Source of the DNA: Amycolatopsis suaedae
Lineage (GTDB): Bacteria; Actinomycetota; Actinomycetes; Mycobacteriales; Pseudonocardiaceae
Assembly (NCBI RefSeq): GCF_004214935.1
Contig: NZ_SFCC01000014.1
Location: 186,001 to 250,000, forward strand
Direction: 5' to 3'
DNA: 64,000 nt
This document shows positions 45,649-55,840 of the stretch, piece by piece; position 1 is the stretch's first letter, and every line of letters starts with the position of its first letter. Both the position numbers and the translations under genes were made by a program. The notes below the pieces were generated by a model, which was given only the letters and a program-made list of their open reading frames with translations, made no database searches and was not told the DNA's origin.

Positions 45649-45705
45649 GCGCGGTGTGCTGCATACCGCTTTCCGCTTGACGTGCGGTGGTGACGATCCC
45701 GAGTG

Positions 45706-46614
45706 ATGGTTGAGCTGATCGGTGTTCCGTTCGACGGCTACGGCCGCGACGGCCATCAAGCAGGCGCCGCCAGGACGCTACGCGAGTCTGGTCTCTCGAC
45801 GGCTCTCGGGCCGCATCAGGTCGTCGACGGTGAGGACCTGATGCGGCCGTCCGACACCTCGGCACGGGGGTCGAGACGTCGTTGATCAACGAGCCGGCGT
45901 TGCTGGTGATGACCGAACAGCTCGGAGCCCGTGTCGGGGCCGCGGTGAACGCGGGGCGGTTTCCGCTGGTGTATGGCGCTGACTGTTCGACTCTGCTCGG
46001 GATGGTCCCCCGCGTTGCGTGAACGCGGGCGGGTGGGCCTGTTGTTCGTCGACGGCCACGAGGACACGATGCCTCTGGGTGTCTCCGAGGACGGTGAGGC
46101 CGCCAACTCCACGCTCGGTCTGCTGCTCGGACTGACCGGCCGCCTCCTGCGTGGCCGGTTGGCCGGGAGACTTCCGTGCTTGGGACTGGACGATCTGGCT
46201 GTGCTCGGGCCGCGCGATGCCGAGTGGCGTCGGCGGTTCAACGTCGGCTCGCTGCGTGACAGCGGGGTATGGCTGCGCGACTGGACCGAGGTCGCCGCAG
46301 AGCTCGAAGCATGTGGCGCGACGGCAGCCGCGTACCTCCGGAAGGGGCCGGGGCGCTGGTGGCTTCATGTCGACCTCGACGTCCTCGACCCCGGCGTGTT
46401 TCCCGCGCAGGGCTTGCCGGGGATCGAGGATGAGCCGGATGGCCTGACGTGGAACCAGCTCACCGCCGTCCTCACCAGCGCCGTGCCCCTTGGCGGATGC
46501 CTGGGCATGAGCGTGGCCGTCTACGATCCTGATCAAGATCCGGACCGTGCGGGCGCACATCGTGTCGTGCGGCTTATCGGTGCTGTGCTGGGAGCGTGGG
46601 GTGACCGGAGGTGA
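45706..46614 (+). pseudogene. Arginase/agmatinase-family enzyme, frameshifted
   Basis: Three frames hold consecutive arginase-fold segments: VELIGVPFDGYGRDGHQAGA from about 45706; ETSLINEPALLVMTEQLGAR and LVYGADCSTLLG; then LLFVDGHEDTM with the metal ligands, WWLHVDLDVLDPGV and the usual C-terminus. Breaks fall near 45868 and at a C-run near 46011. All metal-binding motifs remain, so the breaks may be recent or artefactual. If restored, the enzyme would hydrolyse a guanidino compound with a dimanganese centre. Confidence 0.8.
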
Positions 46615-46629
46615 TCGGGGGGCCTGGGC

Positions 46630-47096
46630 GTGACCGCTGCGCGTCGCCTGGCCGAGCTGGGGGCTGTGAGATCGCTCCGGGGCTGACCGGCGCGGAGTTC
46701 GCCCGGATCGAGGGCGAGTACGGTTTCGAGTTCGCGGACGATCATCGGGCGTTCCTGGCGGCGGGCCTGCCGTTGAACGGCCCGTTCGAGCCGGAACCCG
46801 GGGCCAGCTATGCCTGGCAGAAGCCCTGGCCGCAGTGGCGTGACGGAGACCGCCGAGCTTCGGGAGCAGCTCGGCTGGCCGGTCGCCGCCGTGGTGCGGG
46901 CGGTCGAGCACGACGGGCACTGGAACACGGCCTGGGGTGTGCGGCCGAGCGGCGTCGAGGCAGCTGTGGCGTTGGCTCGACGGTTGCTGGCGAGCGCACC
47001 CAGGATGATCCCGGTCTACGCGCGCCGGTTCCTGCCGGGAGGGCGTGGCACGTTCGGGCACCCGGTTGTGTCTCGTTCTGGCGTGACTACCTGTGA
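46630..47096 (+). pseudogene. SUKH (SMI1/KNR4) family protein, frameshifted
   Basis: The pieces PGLTGAEFARIEGEYGFEFA with DDHRAFLAAGLP, then ELREQLGWPVAAVVRAVEHD and PVYARRFLPGGRGTFGHPV, then SFWRDYL, lie in alternating frames and together make a normal SUKH domain of about 155 residues. SUKH proteins are often immunity proteins or toxin partners. Breaks fall near 46670, 46845 and 47075. No toxin gene is adjacent. Confidence 0.7.
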
Positions 47097-47210
47097 CACC
47101 GACCTGGGTCGCCGGCACCGAGATTCCACGGCAAGGGTTTTCCCCGTTTCCTCCTGGTTTGCCGGACGTTAGCCTGGATCCTGGTTGCTGGCGGCTGTCG
47201 GGAGATCGAA

Positions 47211-48194
47211 GTGGATCTGGGTCCGCAACATCTGCGCATGATCGATGCCGTCGCCACGGCCGGTTCCATCAGCAAGGCGGCCGCGCGGCTGGACCTGACC
47301 CAGCCGGCGGTCAGCACCATGTTGCGCCGGGTCGAGCGACACCTCGGTGTCCGGCTGTTCAACCGCTCGTCGGAAGGTGTCGAACTGACGGCGGTCGGCG
47401 CCGAGGTGGCCTATCGGGCCCGGGCCATTCTGGCCGGCGTCGACGATCTCACCGCCACTCTGCGCGGCGTGCAGCCGGGAGCGGTGGCGGTGCTGCGGGT
47501 CGGGGGGCAGATGGCGCCCGCGCTGATCCGGTTGTGCGCCCGGATCGGCGCGTTGTGGCCGAGAGCGCGGATCCAGCTGCGCTTGGACGCGGGCAGTGGC
47601 CGGATACTGGCGTTGCTGGCTTCCGGCGCGCTCGACATCGCGCTGGTGTATGAACCGGTGCCCGAGCCGGTGACGGTGCCGTTCAATGTGGACCGCTGTG
47701 TACTGGTCGACGCCGAGCCGCTGTTCGCGGGGGTGCCTGCCGACAGCGCACTCGCGAGCAGGGAGACGCTGGCCCTGGCGGATCTCGCCGGCCAGGAGTG
47801 GGTCGACGACCCGCTCGACGACGGTCCCTGGCCTACCTACCTGCGGCGTCGCTGCGCCGAAGCGGGGTTCGTGCCTTCGGTGAGTTACTGGACCGGCAGC
47901 TGGGACGTCGGCGCGTCACTGATCCGGTCGGGCAGGGCGGTCGGCATCTACCACGCGACCGCCCCGCCGCGTGAGGGGATCGTGTTCCGCCGGTTGCGTG
48001 GTGATCCGCTGGCGCACCGGGTCGTGCTGCTCTCGCGGCGGGAGCGGCGTGACGCCTCGCTGCGGTTACGCGCCGAGATCGGCCGGATCTACCAGGGTCT
48101 GGTCGCGGACAACCCGTTGTACGCGCGGTGGTGGGACGAGAACCCCCAGGCACACCCGGCGATGCCCGCGGCGAGCATCGCGCACGCGGGATGA
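47211..48194 (+). CDS. LysR-family transcriptional regulator
   Basis: A 327-residue LTTR. The N-terminal winged helix reads LRMIDAVATAGSISKAAARL, TQPAVSTMLRRVERHLGVRL and FNRSSEGVELTAVG. The C-terminal half is a two-lobe effector-binding domain. GTG 47211 has GGGAG about eight bases upstream. It overlaps the LAL regulator gene by four bases (ATGA), so the two regulators are co-expressed. Their joint position ahead of the chitinase operon suggests that they control it, which is inference. Confidence 0.9.
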   Translation: MDLGPQHLRMIDAVATAGSISKAAARLDLTQPAVSTMLRRVERHLGVRLFNRSSEGVELTAVGAEVAYRARAILAGVDDLTATLRGVQPGAVAVLRVGGQMAPALIRLCARIGALWPRARIQLRLDAGSGRILALLASGALDIALVYEPVPEPVTVPFNVDRCVLVDAEPLFAGVPADSALASRETLALADLAGQEWVDDPLDDGPWPTYLRRRCAEAGFVPSVSYWTGSWDVGASLIRSGRAVGIYHATAPPREGIVFRRLRGDPLAHRVVLLSRRERRDASLRLRAEIGRIYQGLVADNPLYARWWDENPQAHPAMPAASIAHAG

Positions 48195-50905
48195 ACGGCG
48201 CCGAGCCTGCCTGTGTCGGTCGCGACGAGGTGATCGCCGGTGTTGTCGCGGCCCTGCGCCGGCACGGCCGGGTCACGGTCTGCGGCCCGGCGGGTATCGG
48301 CAAGACGGTGGTGCTCGACCGGGTCGCCGGTGCCGCGGCCGAGGACGGCGTGCGGGTACTGGTTACCCGGCCGGTGGACGGCGACGTCCCCTACAGCGGG
48401 TTGGTCGAGCTGCTGTCCGCGGTCGACCCCGAGGTGCTCGAACGGGGTCCGCCACCGCAGCGAGAGGCGTTGTGCGGCGTGCTACGCCGGTGTCCGCTGC
48501 CCGAGGGTGGTATCGACTCGCTGGGTGTCCGCGTGGCCCTGGCAGGGCTGCTGGACCGGCTGGCCGCCGTCGCACCGGTGCTGGTGGTGCTGGACAACCT
48601 CCAGTGGCTGGATCGGACGAGCCTCGCGGCGGTGGACGGTGCGCTGCGGGTCGTACGATCGGACTCGGTGCGAGTGCTCACGGCGGAGCGCGGCCCGGCC
48701 CCGGCTACCGACGGTCCGCTGATCCGGCTGGAGCCCTTGGCATTCGAGGAGGTCGCCGAACTCATCGTCGGCCTGGGCCTGCCCTTCCGGTGGCTCGGCC
48801 AGGTGTACTCGCAGGCCGGTGGCAACCCGGCAGCCGTGGTCGCGACCGTCGATGCCATCCTGGCCATGGGCCGGAGGGCAGGGCCGCCGGAATCCGTGCC
48901 GGTGACCGGGGCTCTGCGGCGGGTGGTCGGTGCCTGGCTGGCCGACGTGGGTCCCATGGTGCTCGAGACGCTGCTGCTGGCCGGACTGGCACGCAAGCCC
49001 ACGGTCACGGTGCTGAATCGGATCCGGCCGGGCCGGGCCGAGGACGACCTCGCCGTGGCGGCCTCGGCCGGCCTGGTGACCGTCAGCGGGGAGGTCCTCC
49101 GGTTCGCCGCGGGCGCCATCCCCGCGGTGCTCGCGGAACAGGCGGGTGAGGCGGCCCGCCGAGCAGCCCACGAACTTCTGGCGGACGCCGTCGACGACTC
49201 GGTCGAGGCCGTGTGGCACCGGGCACTGGCCACGCGCGAGACCAGCGAGCGGCTGGGCTCCACCCTGCGGGCGGCCGCGGTGACCTGCCGCGAGTGCGGC
49301 GACCACACGTTCGCCGCCGAGCTGGGCTTGCTCGCTGTCCGCAGAATGCCCGGTGGCAACCGGGCCGAGGTCCTGGCCTTACTCGTCGACGTCGCCGAGA
49401 ACGCCGGCCTGGCCGGGCACGCCGACCTCGCCAGGCGAGCTGCCGTCCAGGTGCTGGCCGGCTCGCGGCACCCGGCCGACCGGGTCCGGGTGCGGCTCGC
49501 CCTGATCGACAGCGCCGGGCAGGACCTCGCCGGTACCGACGAACTGTTCATCCGGGCGGACATCGAGGCCGCCGGTGATCAGGAGTTGCTGGCCGCGGTG
49601 CGGCTGCGTGCCGCGTTGAAGGCCCACCTGACCGGGCAGCCCCTGCGCGCCGCCGAGGAAGCGGGACGGGCGGCACGCTTGTCCCGCGACGACGGCGTGC
49701 GTGCGGCCGCGCTCACCATGCGGGCACGCATGGAGCGGGGGCTGGGAGATCCGGCGGCAGAGGACACGCTCGCCGAGGCGTCCGCCCTGGGATCGCCGAT
49801 GATCGCCCGGTTTCTCGCGGCACGGCACGCGTTGTTCGACGACCGGCTCGCCGAGGCGCTGGAGGAACTACTCGGCTTGCTGCCCGCGGTGGAGACGGCC
49901 GGCGCCACTGACGAAATCGGTGAGGTGCTGCGGTGCCTGGTGGAGGTCGAGGCTCGCCTGGGGCACAGCGGCGCCTGCCTGGAACACGCCGCACGGCTCG
50001 CCCAGGTGCGCACCGACGCCGGCATGTCGCCGGGGCTGTCGTGGTACGTACTGGCGCTGGCCGAGTCCGTGGCCGGCGACTTCGATCGCGCCGCAAGACT
50101 GGCCCGGCTCGGCGCCGCCGCGACCGAAGAGGACCACGACGTCGTCTTCCTTCCCCGTAACCTCTCCGTGCTGGGACTGGTTTCGATGGTGACCGGCGAT
50201 GCCGCCGCGGCGGTGCCGGTGCTGCGCCGTGTCCAGCGACTGGAGGTGGCCCAGGGCATCGTCGACCCTTCGATCCTGCGCTGGCATGGGGACCTGGCCG
50301 AGGCGCTGGCCGCGGTCGGCGAGGATAGGGAGGCGGCCGAGCTCGTCGCGGCCGCCCGGCCCGCCGCGTCGGACCGGCCGGGTGTGCTCGCGGCACTGGA
50401 CAGGGCACAGGCCGCGGTGTGCGTGGCGGGCAGGGATCTGGCCGGCGCCACCACGCTGCTCGAGAAGGCCGCCGCCCGGTTCGCCGAGCTGGGTTTGCGG
50501 GTCGAGCACGGTCGCACGCTGCTGACGCTGGGACGGCTGTTGCGCAGCAGGCGGCGGGGCACGGCCGCACGGGCTGCGGTGAGCGATGCCCTCGGCGAGT
50601 TCACCGCGCTCGGTGCGCGGCCGTGGATTCGGCTGGCCCGGTACGAGCTGGAGCGGCTGGGTGTTCGCTCCGACCACGCGGTGTCCACGCTGACCGAGGC
50701 GGAGGCCGAGCTGGCCGGGCTTGTCGCCGCCGGCCTGACCAACCGGGAAGCGGCGAGCCGTCTCGTGCTCAGCGTGAAAACCGTTGAGGGCCGGCTGACC
50801 CGCGTCTACCGCAAGCTCGGGGTCGCCTCCCGGGCGCAGCTGGTCGGCCTGCTGCGCGGAACGGATCCGGTACGGATAACCCGCGGGAATGACCCGGCGA
50901 CATAG
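48191..50905 (+). CDS. LAL-type LuxR regulator (large ATP-binding)
   Basis: A 904-residue MalT-like regulator. Walker A GPAGIGKTVVL near residue 33, Walker B VLVVLDNLQWLDR near 140, a long Ala/Leu-rich helical middle, and a C-terminal LuxR HTH (LVAAGLTNREAASRLVLSVK, TVEGRLTRVYRKLGV). Such proteins sense an inducer and ATP and activate catabolic or antibiotic genes. It starts within the LysR stop codon. The chitinase operon begins 84 bases downstream on the same strand, so regulation of chitin use is a reasonable guess. Confidence 0.9.
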   Translation: MNGAEPACVGRDEVIAGVVAALRRHGRVTVCGPAGIGKTVVLDRVAGAAAEDGVRVLVTRPVDGDVPYSGLVELLSAVDPEVLERGPPPQREALCGVLRRCPLPEGGIDSLGVRVALAGLLDRLAAVAPVLVVLDNLQWLDRTSLAAVDGALRVVRSDSVRVLTAERGPAPATDGPLIRLEPLAFEEVAELIVGLGLPFRWLGQVYSQAGGNPAAVVATVDAILAMGRRAGPPESVPVTGALRRVVGAWLADVGPMVLETLLLAGLARKPTVTVLNRIRPGRAEDDLAVAASAGLVTVSGEVLRFAAGAIPAVLAEQAGEAARRAAHELLADAVDDSVEAVWHRALATRETSERLGSTLRAAAVTCRECGDHTFAAELGLLAVRRMPGGNRAEVLALLVDVAENAGLAGHADLARRAAVQVLAGSRHPADRVRVRLALIDSAGQDLAGTDELFIRADIEAAGDQELLAAVRLRAALKAHLTGQPLRAAEEAGRAARLSRDDGVRAAALTMRARMERGLGDPAAEDTLAEASALGSPMIARFLAARHALFDDRLAEALEELLGLLPAVETAGATDEIGEVLRCLVEVEARLGHSGACLEHAARLAQVRTDAGMSPGLSWYVLALAESVAGDFDRAARLARLGAAATEEDHDVVFLPRNLSVLGLVSMVTGDAAAAVPVLRRVQRLEVAQGIVDPSILRWHGDLAEALAAVGEDREAAELVAAARPAASDRPGVLAALDRAQAAVCVAGRDLAGATTLLEKAAARFAELGLRVEHGRTLLTLGRLLRSRRRGTAARAAVSDALGEFTALGARPWIRLARYELERLGVRSDHAVSTLTEAEAELAGLVAAGLTNREAASRLVLSVKTVEGRLTRVYRKLGVASRAQLVGLLRGTDPVRITRGNDPAT

Positions 50906-50989
50906 CCGCGGGGTGGCTTCACGGGTGATCGTGGAAGGCGGCGCGGTGGTCCAGACCACTCGCGTTCCCGTCCCCTGAAGGAGAGCTGC

Positions 50990-52405
50990 ATGAGATCCCC
51001 CGCAACGAGGCGCCGGATCGTCTTGGCCGCCACGGCGTCCGCCGCGGTCACCGTGGCCGGGCTAGTCGCACCGGCGACCTCCGGCGCGACCGGCGTCCCC
51101 GCCGCGAACGAGACGTCCGCGCAGAACTACCACGTCGTGAACTACTACCCGCAATGGGCGGTCTACGGCCGCAACGTCTACCTCGGTGACATTGAGCGCA
51201 ACGGGTCGGCGAACGGGCTCACCGTGCTCAACTACGCCTTCGCCAACATTCACGCCACCGACCTGACCTGCTTCGAGAACACCTCGTCCGTCGGCAACCC
51301 CGGTGATCCGGATTACCCCAGGGACAACGCGGGAGACGCGCATGCCAATTACCAGCGCGACATCACCGCGGCGCAGTCCGTCGACGGCGTGGCGGACGTG
51401 CCGACCTCGCGGCTGCGCGGCAACTTCGGGCAGCTGAAGAAACTCAAGGCGAAGCACCCGGGCATGAAGGTCCTGATGTCGATCGGCGGCTGGTCGTTCT
51501 CCAAGTACTTTGCCGACGTGGCCAAGACCGACGCGGCCCGCAAGAAGTTCGTCCGCTCGTGCATCGACCTCTACATCCGCGGCAACCTTCCGGTACGCGA
51601 CGACTGGGGCACGGGCAGGCCCGGTGGCGGGCCCGGCACTGCCGCCGGGATCTTCGACGGCTTCGACCTCGACTGGGAGTACCCGGGCGGCGGCGGGCTG
51701 GAGGGTAACCACGTCGACCCCAACGACAAGCAGAACTTCACCCTCCTGCTGCAGGAGTTCCGCACCCAGCTCGACGCCGTTCGCTCCGGCATGCTGCTGA
51801 CGGCCTTCACCGCGTCGGACCCGGCGAAGATCCAGAACGGCCTGGAGCTGGACAAGATCTTCAACTACCTGGACTTCGCCAACCTGCAGGGCTACGACTT
51901 CCACGGCTCGTCGTGGGAGCCCCACCGCACCGGGCACCAGGCCAACATCCATGACGACCCGAAGGACCCGAACCCGCCCGCCAGCCAGTTCAGCGTGCAG
52001 AAGGCGGTCGACATCTACACCGCGGCAGGGGTGGATCCGCGCAAGATCGTGGTCGGGATACCGTTCTACGGTCGTGGCTGGACCGGTGTACCGGACGGCG
52101 GGACGAAGGGCGTCTACCAGCCGGCGACCGGTCCGGCACCGGGCGACTTCCCCGAGGAGCCGGGGGTCCGTGGCTACCGCAACCTCAAACGGCAGATACC
52201 GGCGAACCAGATCCACCGCGACGAGAACCTGCTCACGGCGTGGGGCCACACCGGAACCGAGTTCTGGTCCTTCGACGACCCTCAGACGGTGACGGCCAAG
52301 ACCAGCTACATCAAGGAGAAGGGCCTCGGGGGCGCGTTCGCGTGGAACCTCGCCGAGGACGACGGCACCCTGTCCGCCGCGATGCGAACGGGGCTGGGCG
52401 GATGA
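50990..52405 (+). CDS. Secreted GH18 chitinase
   Basis: A 471-residue exported enzyme. The signal peptide (about 33 residues) has an Arg-rich start (RSPATRRRIVLAATASAAVT). The GH18 barrel has VLMSIGGWSFS and the catalytic DGFDLDWEYP, with the acid/base Glu about residue 230, and ends with GAFAWNLAEDDG. No separate binding module. It cleaves beta-1,4 bonds in chitin. ATG 50990 follows GGAGAG. The stop overlaps the next chitinase start (ATGA), the first of two such couplings in this operon. Confidence 0.93.
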   Translation: MRSPATRRRIVLAATASAAVTVAGLVAPATSGATGVPAANETSAQNYHVVNYYPQWAVYGRNVYLGDIERNGSANGLTVLNYAFANIHATDLTCFENTSSVGNPGDPDYPRDNAGDAHANYQRDITAAQSVDGVADVPTSRLRGNFGQLKKLKAKHPGMKVLMSIGGWSFSKYFADVAKTDAARKKFVRSCIDLYIRGNLPVRDDWGTGRPGGGPGTAAGIFDGFDLDWEYPGGGGLEGNHVDPNDKQNFTLLLQEFRTQLDAVRSGMLLTAFTASDPAKIQNGLELDKIFNYLDFANLQGYDFHGSSWEPHRTGHQANIHDDPKDPNPPASQFSVQKAVDIYTAAGVDPRKIVVGIPFYGRGWTGVPDGGTKGVYQPATGPAPGDFPEEPGVRGYRNLKRQIPANQIHRDENLLTAWGHTGTEFWSFDDPQTVTAKTSYIKEKGLGGAFAWNLAEDDGTLSAAMRTGLGG

Positions 52406-54522
52406 GGACCCCGATGAAACGAACCCGGGCCCTGCTGATCGCGGTGCTCACGGCAGTCACGGGCATCGCGGCGAGTGTGATGCCCGTCGCCGCTGCCACG
52501 CAGGCCAACGAGGAATGCCGTCCCGACGGGCTGTACCGCCCCGCGGGGCTGAATGTGCCGTACTGCCAGGTCTATGACACGGCGGGGCGGGAGAAGCTGG
52601 GCGGTGAGCGCACGCGGCGGGCCATCGGCTACTTCACCAGCTGGCGTACCGGCCGCAACGGTGCACCGGCCTACCTGGCGCACAACATCCCGTGGGACAA
52701 GGTCACCCACATCAACTACGCGTTCGGTCACGTCGGCACCGACAACAGGGTGTCGGTCGGTCCGGACGGCCCGGACAACCCGTCGACCGGGATGGAGTGG
52801 CCGGGGGTGCCCGGTGCCGAGATGGACCCGACCCTGCCGTACAAGGGCCATTTCAACCAGCTGACCAAGTTCAAGAAGCAGCATCCGCACGTCAAGACGC
52901 TGATCTCGGTCGGCGGCTGGGCGGAGTCCGGCGGCATTCTCAACCCCGACGGCACTCGTAATCCCACCGGCGGGTTCTACAAGCTGGCCCAGAGCCAGGC
53001 CGCGATCGACACCTTCGCCGACTCCATGGTGCAGTTCCTGCGCACCTACGGGTTCGACGGGGCCGACATCGACTACGAGTACGCGACGTCGGCGCCCTAT
53101 GCCGGGCATCCCGAGGACTACTGGATCTCCAACCCCAACCGGGGTCAGCTGATGCGGGGCTATGTCAACCTGATGAAGACCCTGCGCGACAAGCTCGACG
53201 CGGCCAGTGCCGCTGACGGCAAGTACTACCAGCTGACCGCGGCGGTGTCGGCCTCCGGCTGGATCCTGCGGGGAGCGGAAACCTACCAGGTGACCCAGTA
53301 CCTGGACTTCGTGAACATGATGACCTACGACCTGCACGGTTCGTGGAATCAGTACGCCGGCCCCAACGCGGCGCTCTACGACGACGGCAAGGACGCCGAG
53401 CTGGATTTCTGGGACGTCTACACGACACCGCAGTACGAGGGCATCGGCCATCTCAACACCGACTGGGCCTATCACTACTTCCGTGGTGCCATGCCCGCGG
53501 GGCGCATCAATATCGGTGTGCCGTTCTACACCCGTGGCTGGCAGGGCGTGACCGGTGGCACCAACGGTCTGTGGGGCACCGCACCGTTGCCCGACCAGAC
53601 CCAGTGTCCACCGGGGACCGGAGGGAACGTCGGTTCGCAGGTGCCGTGCGGTAACGGCGCTGTTGGTATCGACAACTTGTGGCATGACGAGACCGCGGCC
53701 GGTGACGAGGTCCCGTCCGGGGTGAATCCGATGTGGCACGCGAAAAACCTCGAGAAGGGCATCACGCCGGACTATCTCGACGACTACGGGCTGGACCCGA
53801 ACGATCCGAAGAACCAGCTCACCGGCACCTACACCCGGCACTACGACCAGACGCTGACCGCGCCGTGGTTGTGGAACGAGCGGAAGAAGGTGTTCTTGTC
53901 CACAGAGGACGAACAGTCGCTCGCGGCGAAGATGCGGTACGTCGCGGACAAGGGCCTCGGTGGCGTGATGATCTGGGAACTGGCCGGCGACTACGCCTTC
54001 GACCAGACCACCGGCCAGTACTTCATGGGCCAGACACTGATCAACACGATCACCGACGGCCTGCGCGGTGCCGCGCCGTACGGCAACACCAAGGGATCCG
54101 GACCGGCGCCGGCCCAGGTGCTCGACGTCGGCGTGGAACTGACCGGCTTCGCGCTCGGCGACGCGAACTACCCGATCAACCCGAAGATGCGGTTCACCAA
54201 CCGGTCCACCCGGACGATCCCCGGTGGCGCACGCATCGAGTTCGACTACGGCACCAGCGCTCCGGGCAGCATGGCCGACCAGTCCGGCATGGGGCTACGG
54301 GTCACCTCGAAAGGCCACAGCGGACCCAACGTCGGCGGCCTGAAGGGCGACTTCCAGCGTGCGAGCTTCACCGTGCCGTCCTGGAGCTCGATCCCGGCCG
54401 GCGGATCACTGGAGATGCAGGTGCGCTACTACCTGCCGATCGCCACACCCTCCAACTTCCGAGTCACCTTCGGCGGTACCACCTACGGGCTCACCGCCGA
54501 CCACCCACGGAGGACACCATGA
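52402..54522 (+). CDS. Secreted GH18 chitinase with C-terminal binding-type domain
   Basis: A 706-residue exported enzyme. The signal peptide follows MRTPMKRTRALL. An N-terminal segment with two cysteines leads into a GH18 barrel with LISVGGWAESGG and catalytic DGADIDYEYA (Glu about residue 226), and MIWELAGDY near the end of the barrel. The last 140 residues form a beta-rich module (ELTGFALGDANYPINPKMRF, VRYYLP) likely to bind chitin. It differs enough from the upstream chitinase to be complementary (for example exo versus endo), but the mode is not readable. It starts inside the previous stop; ATG 52414 is an alternative. Confidence 0.92.
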   Translation: MRTPMKRTRALLIAVLTAVTGIAASVMPVAAATQANEECRPDGLYRPAGLNVPYCQVYDTAGREKLGGERTRRAIGYFTSWRTGRNGAPAYLAHNIPWDKVTHINYAFGHVGTDNRVSVGPDGPDNPSTGMEWPGVPGAEMDPTLPYKGHFNQLTKFKKQHPHVKTLISVGGWAESGGILNPDGTRNPTGGFYKLAQSQAAIDTFADSMVQFLRTYGFDGADIDYEYATSAPYAGHPEDYWISNPNRGQLMRGYVNLMKTLRDKLDAASAADGKYYQLTAAVSASGWILRGAETYQVTQYLDFVNMMTYDLHGSWNQYAGPNAALYDDGKDAELDFWDVYTTPQYEGIGHLNTDWAYHYFRGAMPAGRINIGVPFYTRGWQGVTGGTNGLWGTAPLPDQTQCPPGTGGNVGSQVPCGNGAVGIDNLWHDETAAGDEVPSGVNPMWHAKNLEKGITPDYLDDYGLDPNDPKNQLTGTYTRHYDQTLTAPWLWNERKKVFLSTEDEQSLAAKMRYVADKGLGGVMIWELAGDYAFDQTTGQYFMGQTLINTITDGLRGAAPYGNTKGSGPAPAQVLDVGVELTGFALGDANYPINPKMRFTNRSTRTIPGGARIEFDYGTSAPGSMADQSGMGLRVTSKGHSGPNVGGLKGDFQRASFTVPSWSSIPAGGSLEMQVRYYLPIATPSNFRVTFGGTTYGLTADHPRRTP

Positions 54523-55823
54523 CATCGAGATCCAGCCGGAAGCTGGTCACGCTCGTGGCGACGATCGCCGCGGCGTTGACCGCCGCGGTCGCGCCGGCGA
54601 CCGCGGCGACCGATCTCCCCGAGGGCATGCTGGCCGCCATGCAACGCGATCTCGGCCTGACCGCCGAACAGGCACGCGATCGCGTCGACCGCGACCTACG
54701 GGCCAGTGCGTTGGAACGCGAGCTGGCGCCGCGCCTCGGCGACGCCTTCGCCGGCGCCTGGCTGGACCCGGGCGCCGATCGGCTCACCGTCGCGGTCACC
54801 GATCCCGCCACGGCGGCGCGGGCCAGTGCGGCCGGCGCGGCCCCGCGCCTGGTCGGCCGGAGTCAGCGGGAGCTGGACGAGACCAAGCGGCGGCTGGACA
54901 GCGCGGCGGCCACCGTTCCGCGCACGGTGCCGGGCTGGTACGTCGACGTGCGGGCCAACACCGTTACCGTGCTGACCCACCCGGCCGGCCGGGAGGCGGC
55001 GCGCCGGTTCGTCGAGTCCGCTGGTGTGGACCCCGCCACGGTGCGGCTGACCGAATCCGACCTCGAGCCCCGTCCGCTCTACGACGTGCGCGGCGGGGAC
55101 GAGTACGGCATCGACGGCAGGTCCCTGTGCTCGATCGGCTTCTCGGTCAACGGCGGCTTCGTCACCGCCGGGCACTGCGGGCGTGTCGGCTCCCAGACCG
55201 TCGGAGCCAACGGCGTCGCCCAGGGCACCTTCCAGTCCTCGGTCTTCCCCGGCAGCGACTACGCCTACGTGGCGGTGAACTCGCAGTGGACACCGCGCGG
55301 CGTGGTCAACCGCTACAACGGCACCACGGTGCCTGTCGCGGGTTCGCAAGAGGCGGCCGTCGGCGCGGCCGTCTGCCGGTCCGGGCGCACCACGGGCTGG
55401 CGGTGCGGCACGATCCTCGGCAAGAACGAGTCGGTGACCTACCCCGAGGGCACCATCACCGGGATGACCCGCACCAACGCCTGTGCCGAGCCGGGCGACT
55501 CCGGCGGTTCGTGGCTGACCGGCCAGCAGGGCCAGGGCGTCACCTCCGGCGGATCGGGAGACTGCACCCGGGGCGGAACCATCTGGTTCTACCCGCTGAC
55601 AACGATCCTCAGCAGACTGGGCCTGACGCTGGTCACCGACGGCGGCGGTGAGCCGGGCCAGCCCTGTGAGGGCCTGTCCGCCTGGGACGGCGCCACGGCG
55701 TACGGCCCCGGCGACGTGGTCGCGTACAACGGGCAGCGGTGGGAGGCGACCCACTGGTCCACCGGTGCCGTACCCGATGATCCTCGCTCGTGGGCTGTTT
55801 GGCGTTCCGTAGGCGCCTGCTGA
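54519..55823 (+). CDS. Secreted trypsin-like protease (streptogrisin type) with chitin-binding domain
   Basis: A 434-residue preproprotein: signal peptide, alpha-lytic-protease-type prodomain (about 35-195), then a chymotrypsin-fold protease with His 219 (TAGHCG), Asp 247 (GSDYAYV) and Ser 328 (EPGDSGGSW). A C-terminal CBM5/12-like domain follows (SAWDGATAYGPGDVVAYNGQ, then RWEATHW). It starts inside the stop of the second chitinase (ATGA) with GGAGG upstream. A chitin-anchored protease made with two chitinases fits attack on insect cuticle or fungal walls, where protein sheathes chitin. Confidence 0.93.
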   Translation: MTSRSSRKLVTLVATIAAALTAAVAPATAATDLPEGMLAAMQRDLGLTAEQARDRVDRDLRASALERELAPRLGDAFAGAWLDPGADRLTVAVTDPATAARASAAGAAPRLVGRSQRELDETKRRLDSAAATVPRTVPGWYVDVRANTVTVLTHPAGREAARRFVESAGVDPATVRLTESDLEPRPLYDVRGGDEYGIDGRSLCSIGFSVNGGFVTAGHCGRVGSQTVGANGVAQGTFQSSVFPGSDYAYVAVNSQWTPRGVVNRYNGTTVPVAGSQEAAVGAAVCRSGRTTGWRCGTILGKNESVTYPEGTITGMTRTNACAEPGDSGGSWLTGQQGQGVTSGGSGDCTRGGTIWFYPLTTILSRLGLTLVTDGGGEPGQPCEGLSAWDGATAYGPGDVVAYNGQRWEATHWSTGAVPDDPRSWAVWRSVGAC

Positions 55824-55840
55824 CCCCCGCGAGCAAAACA

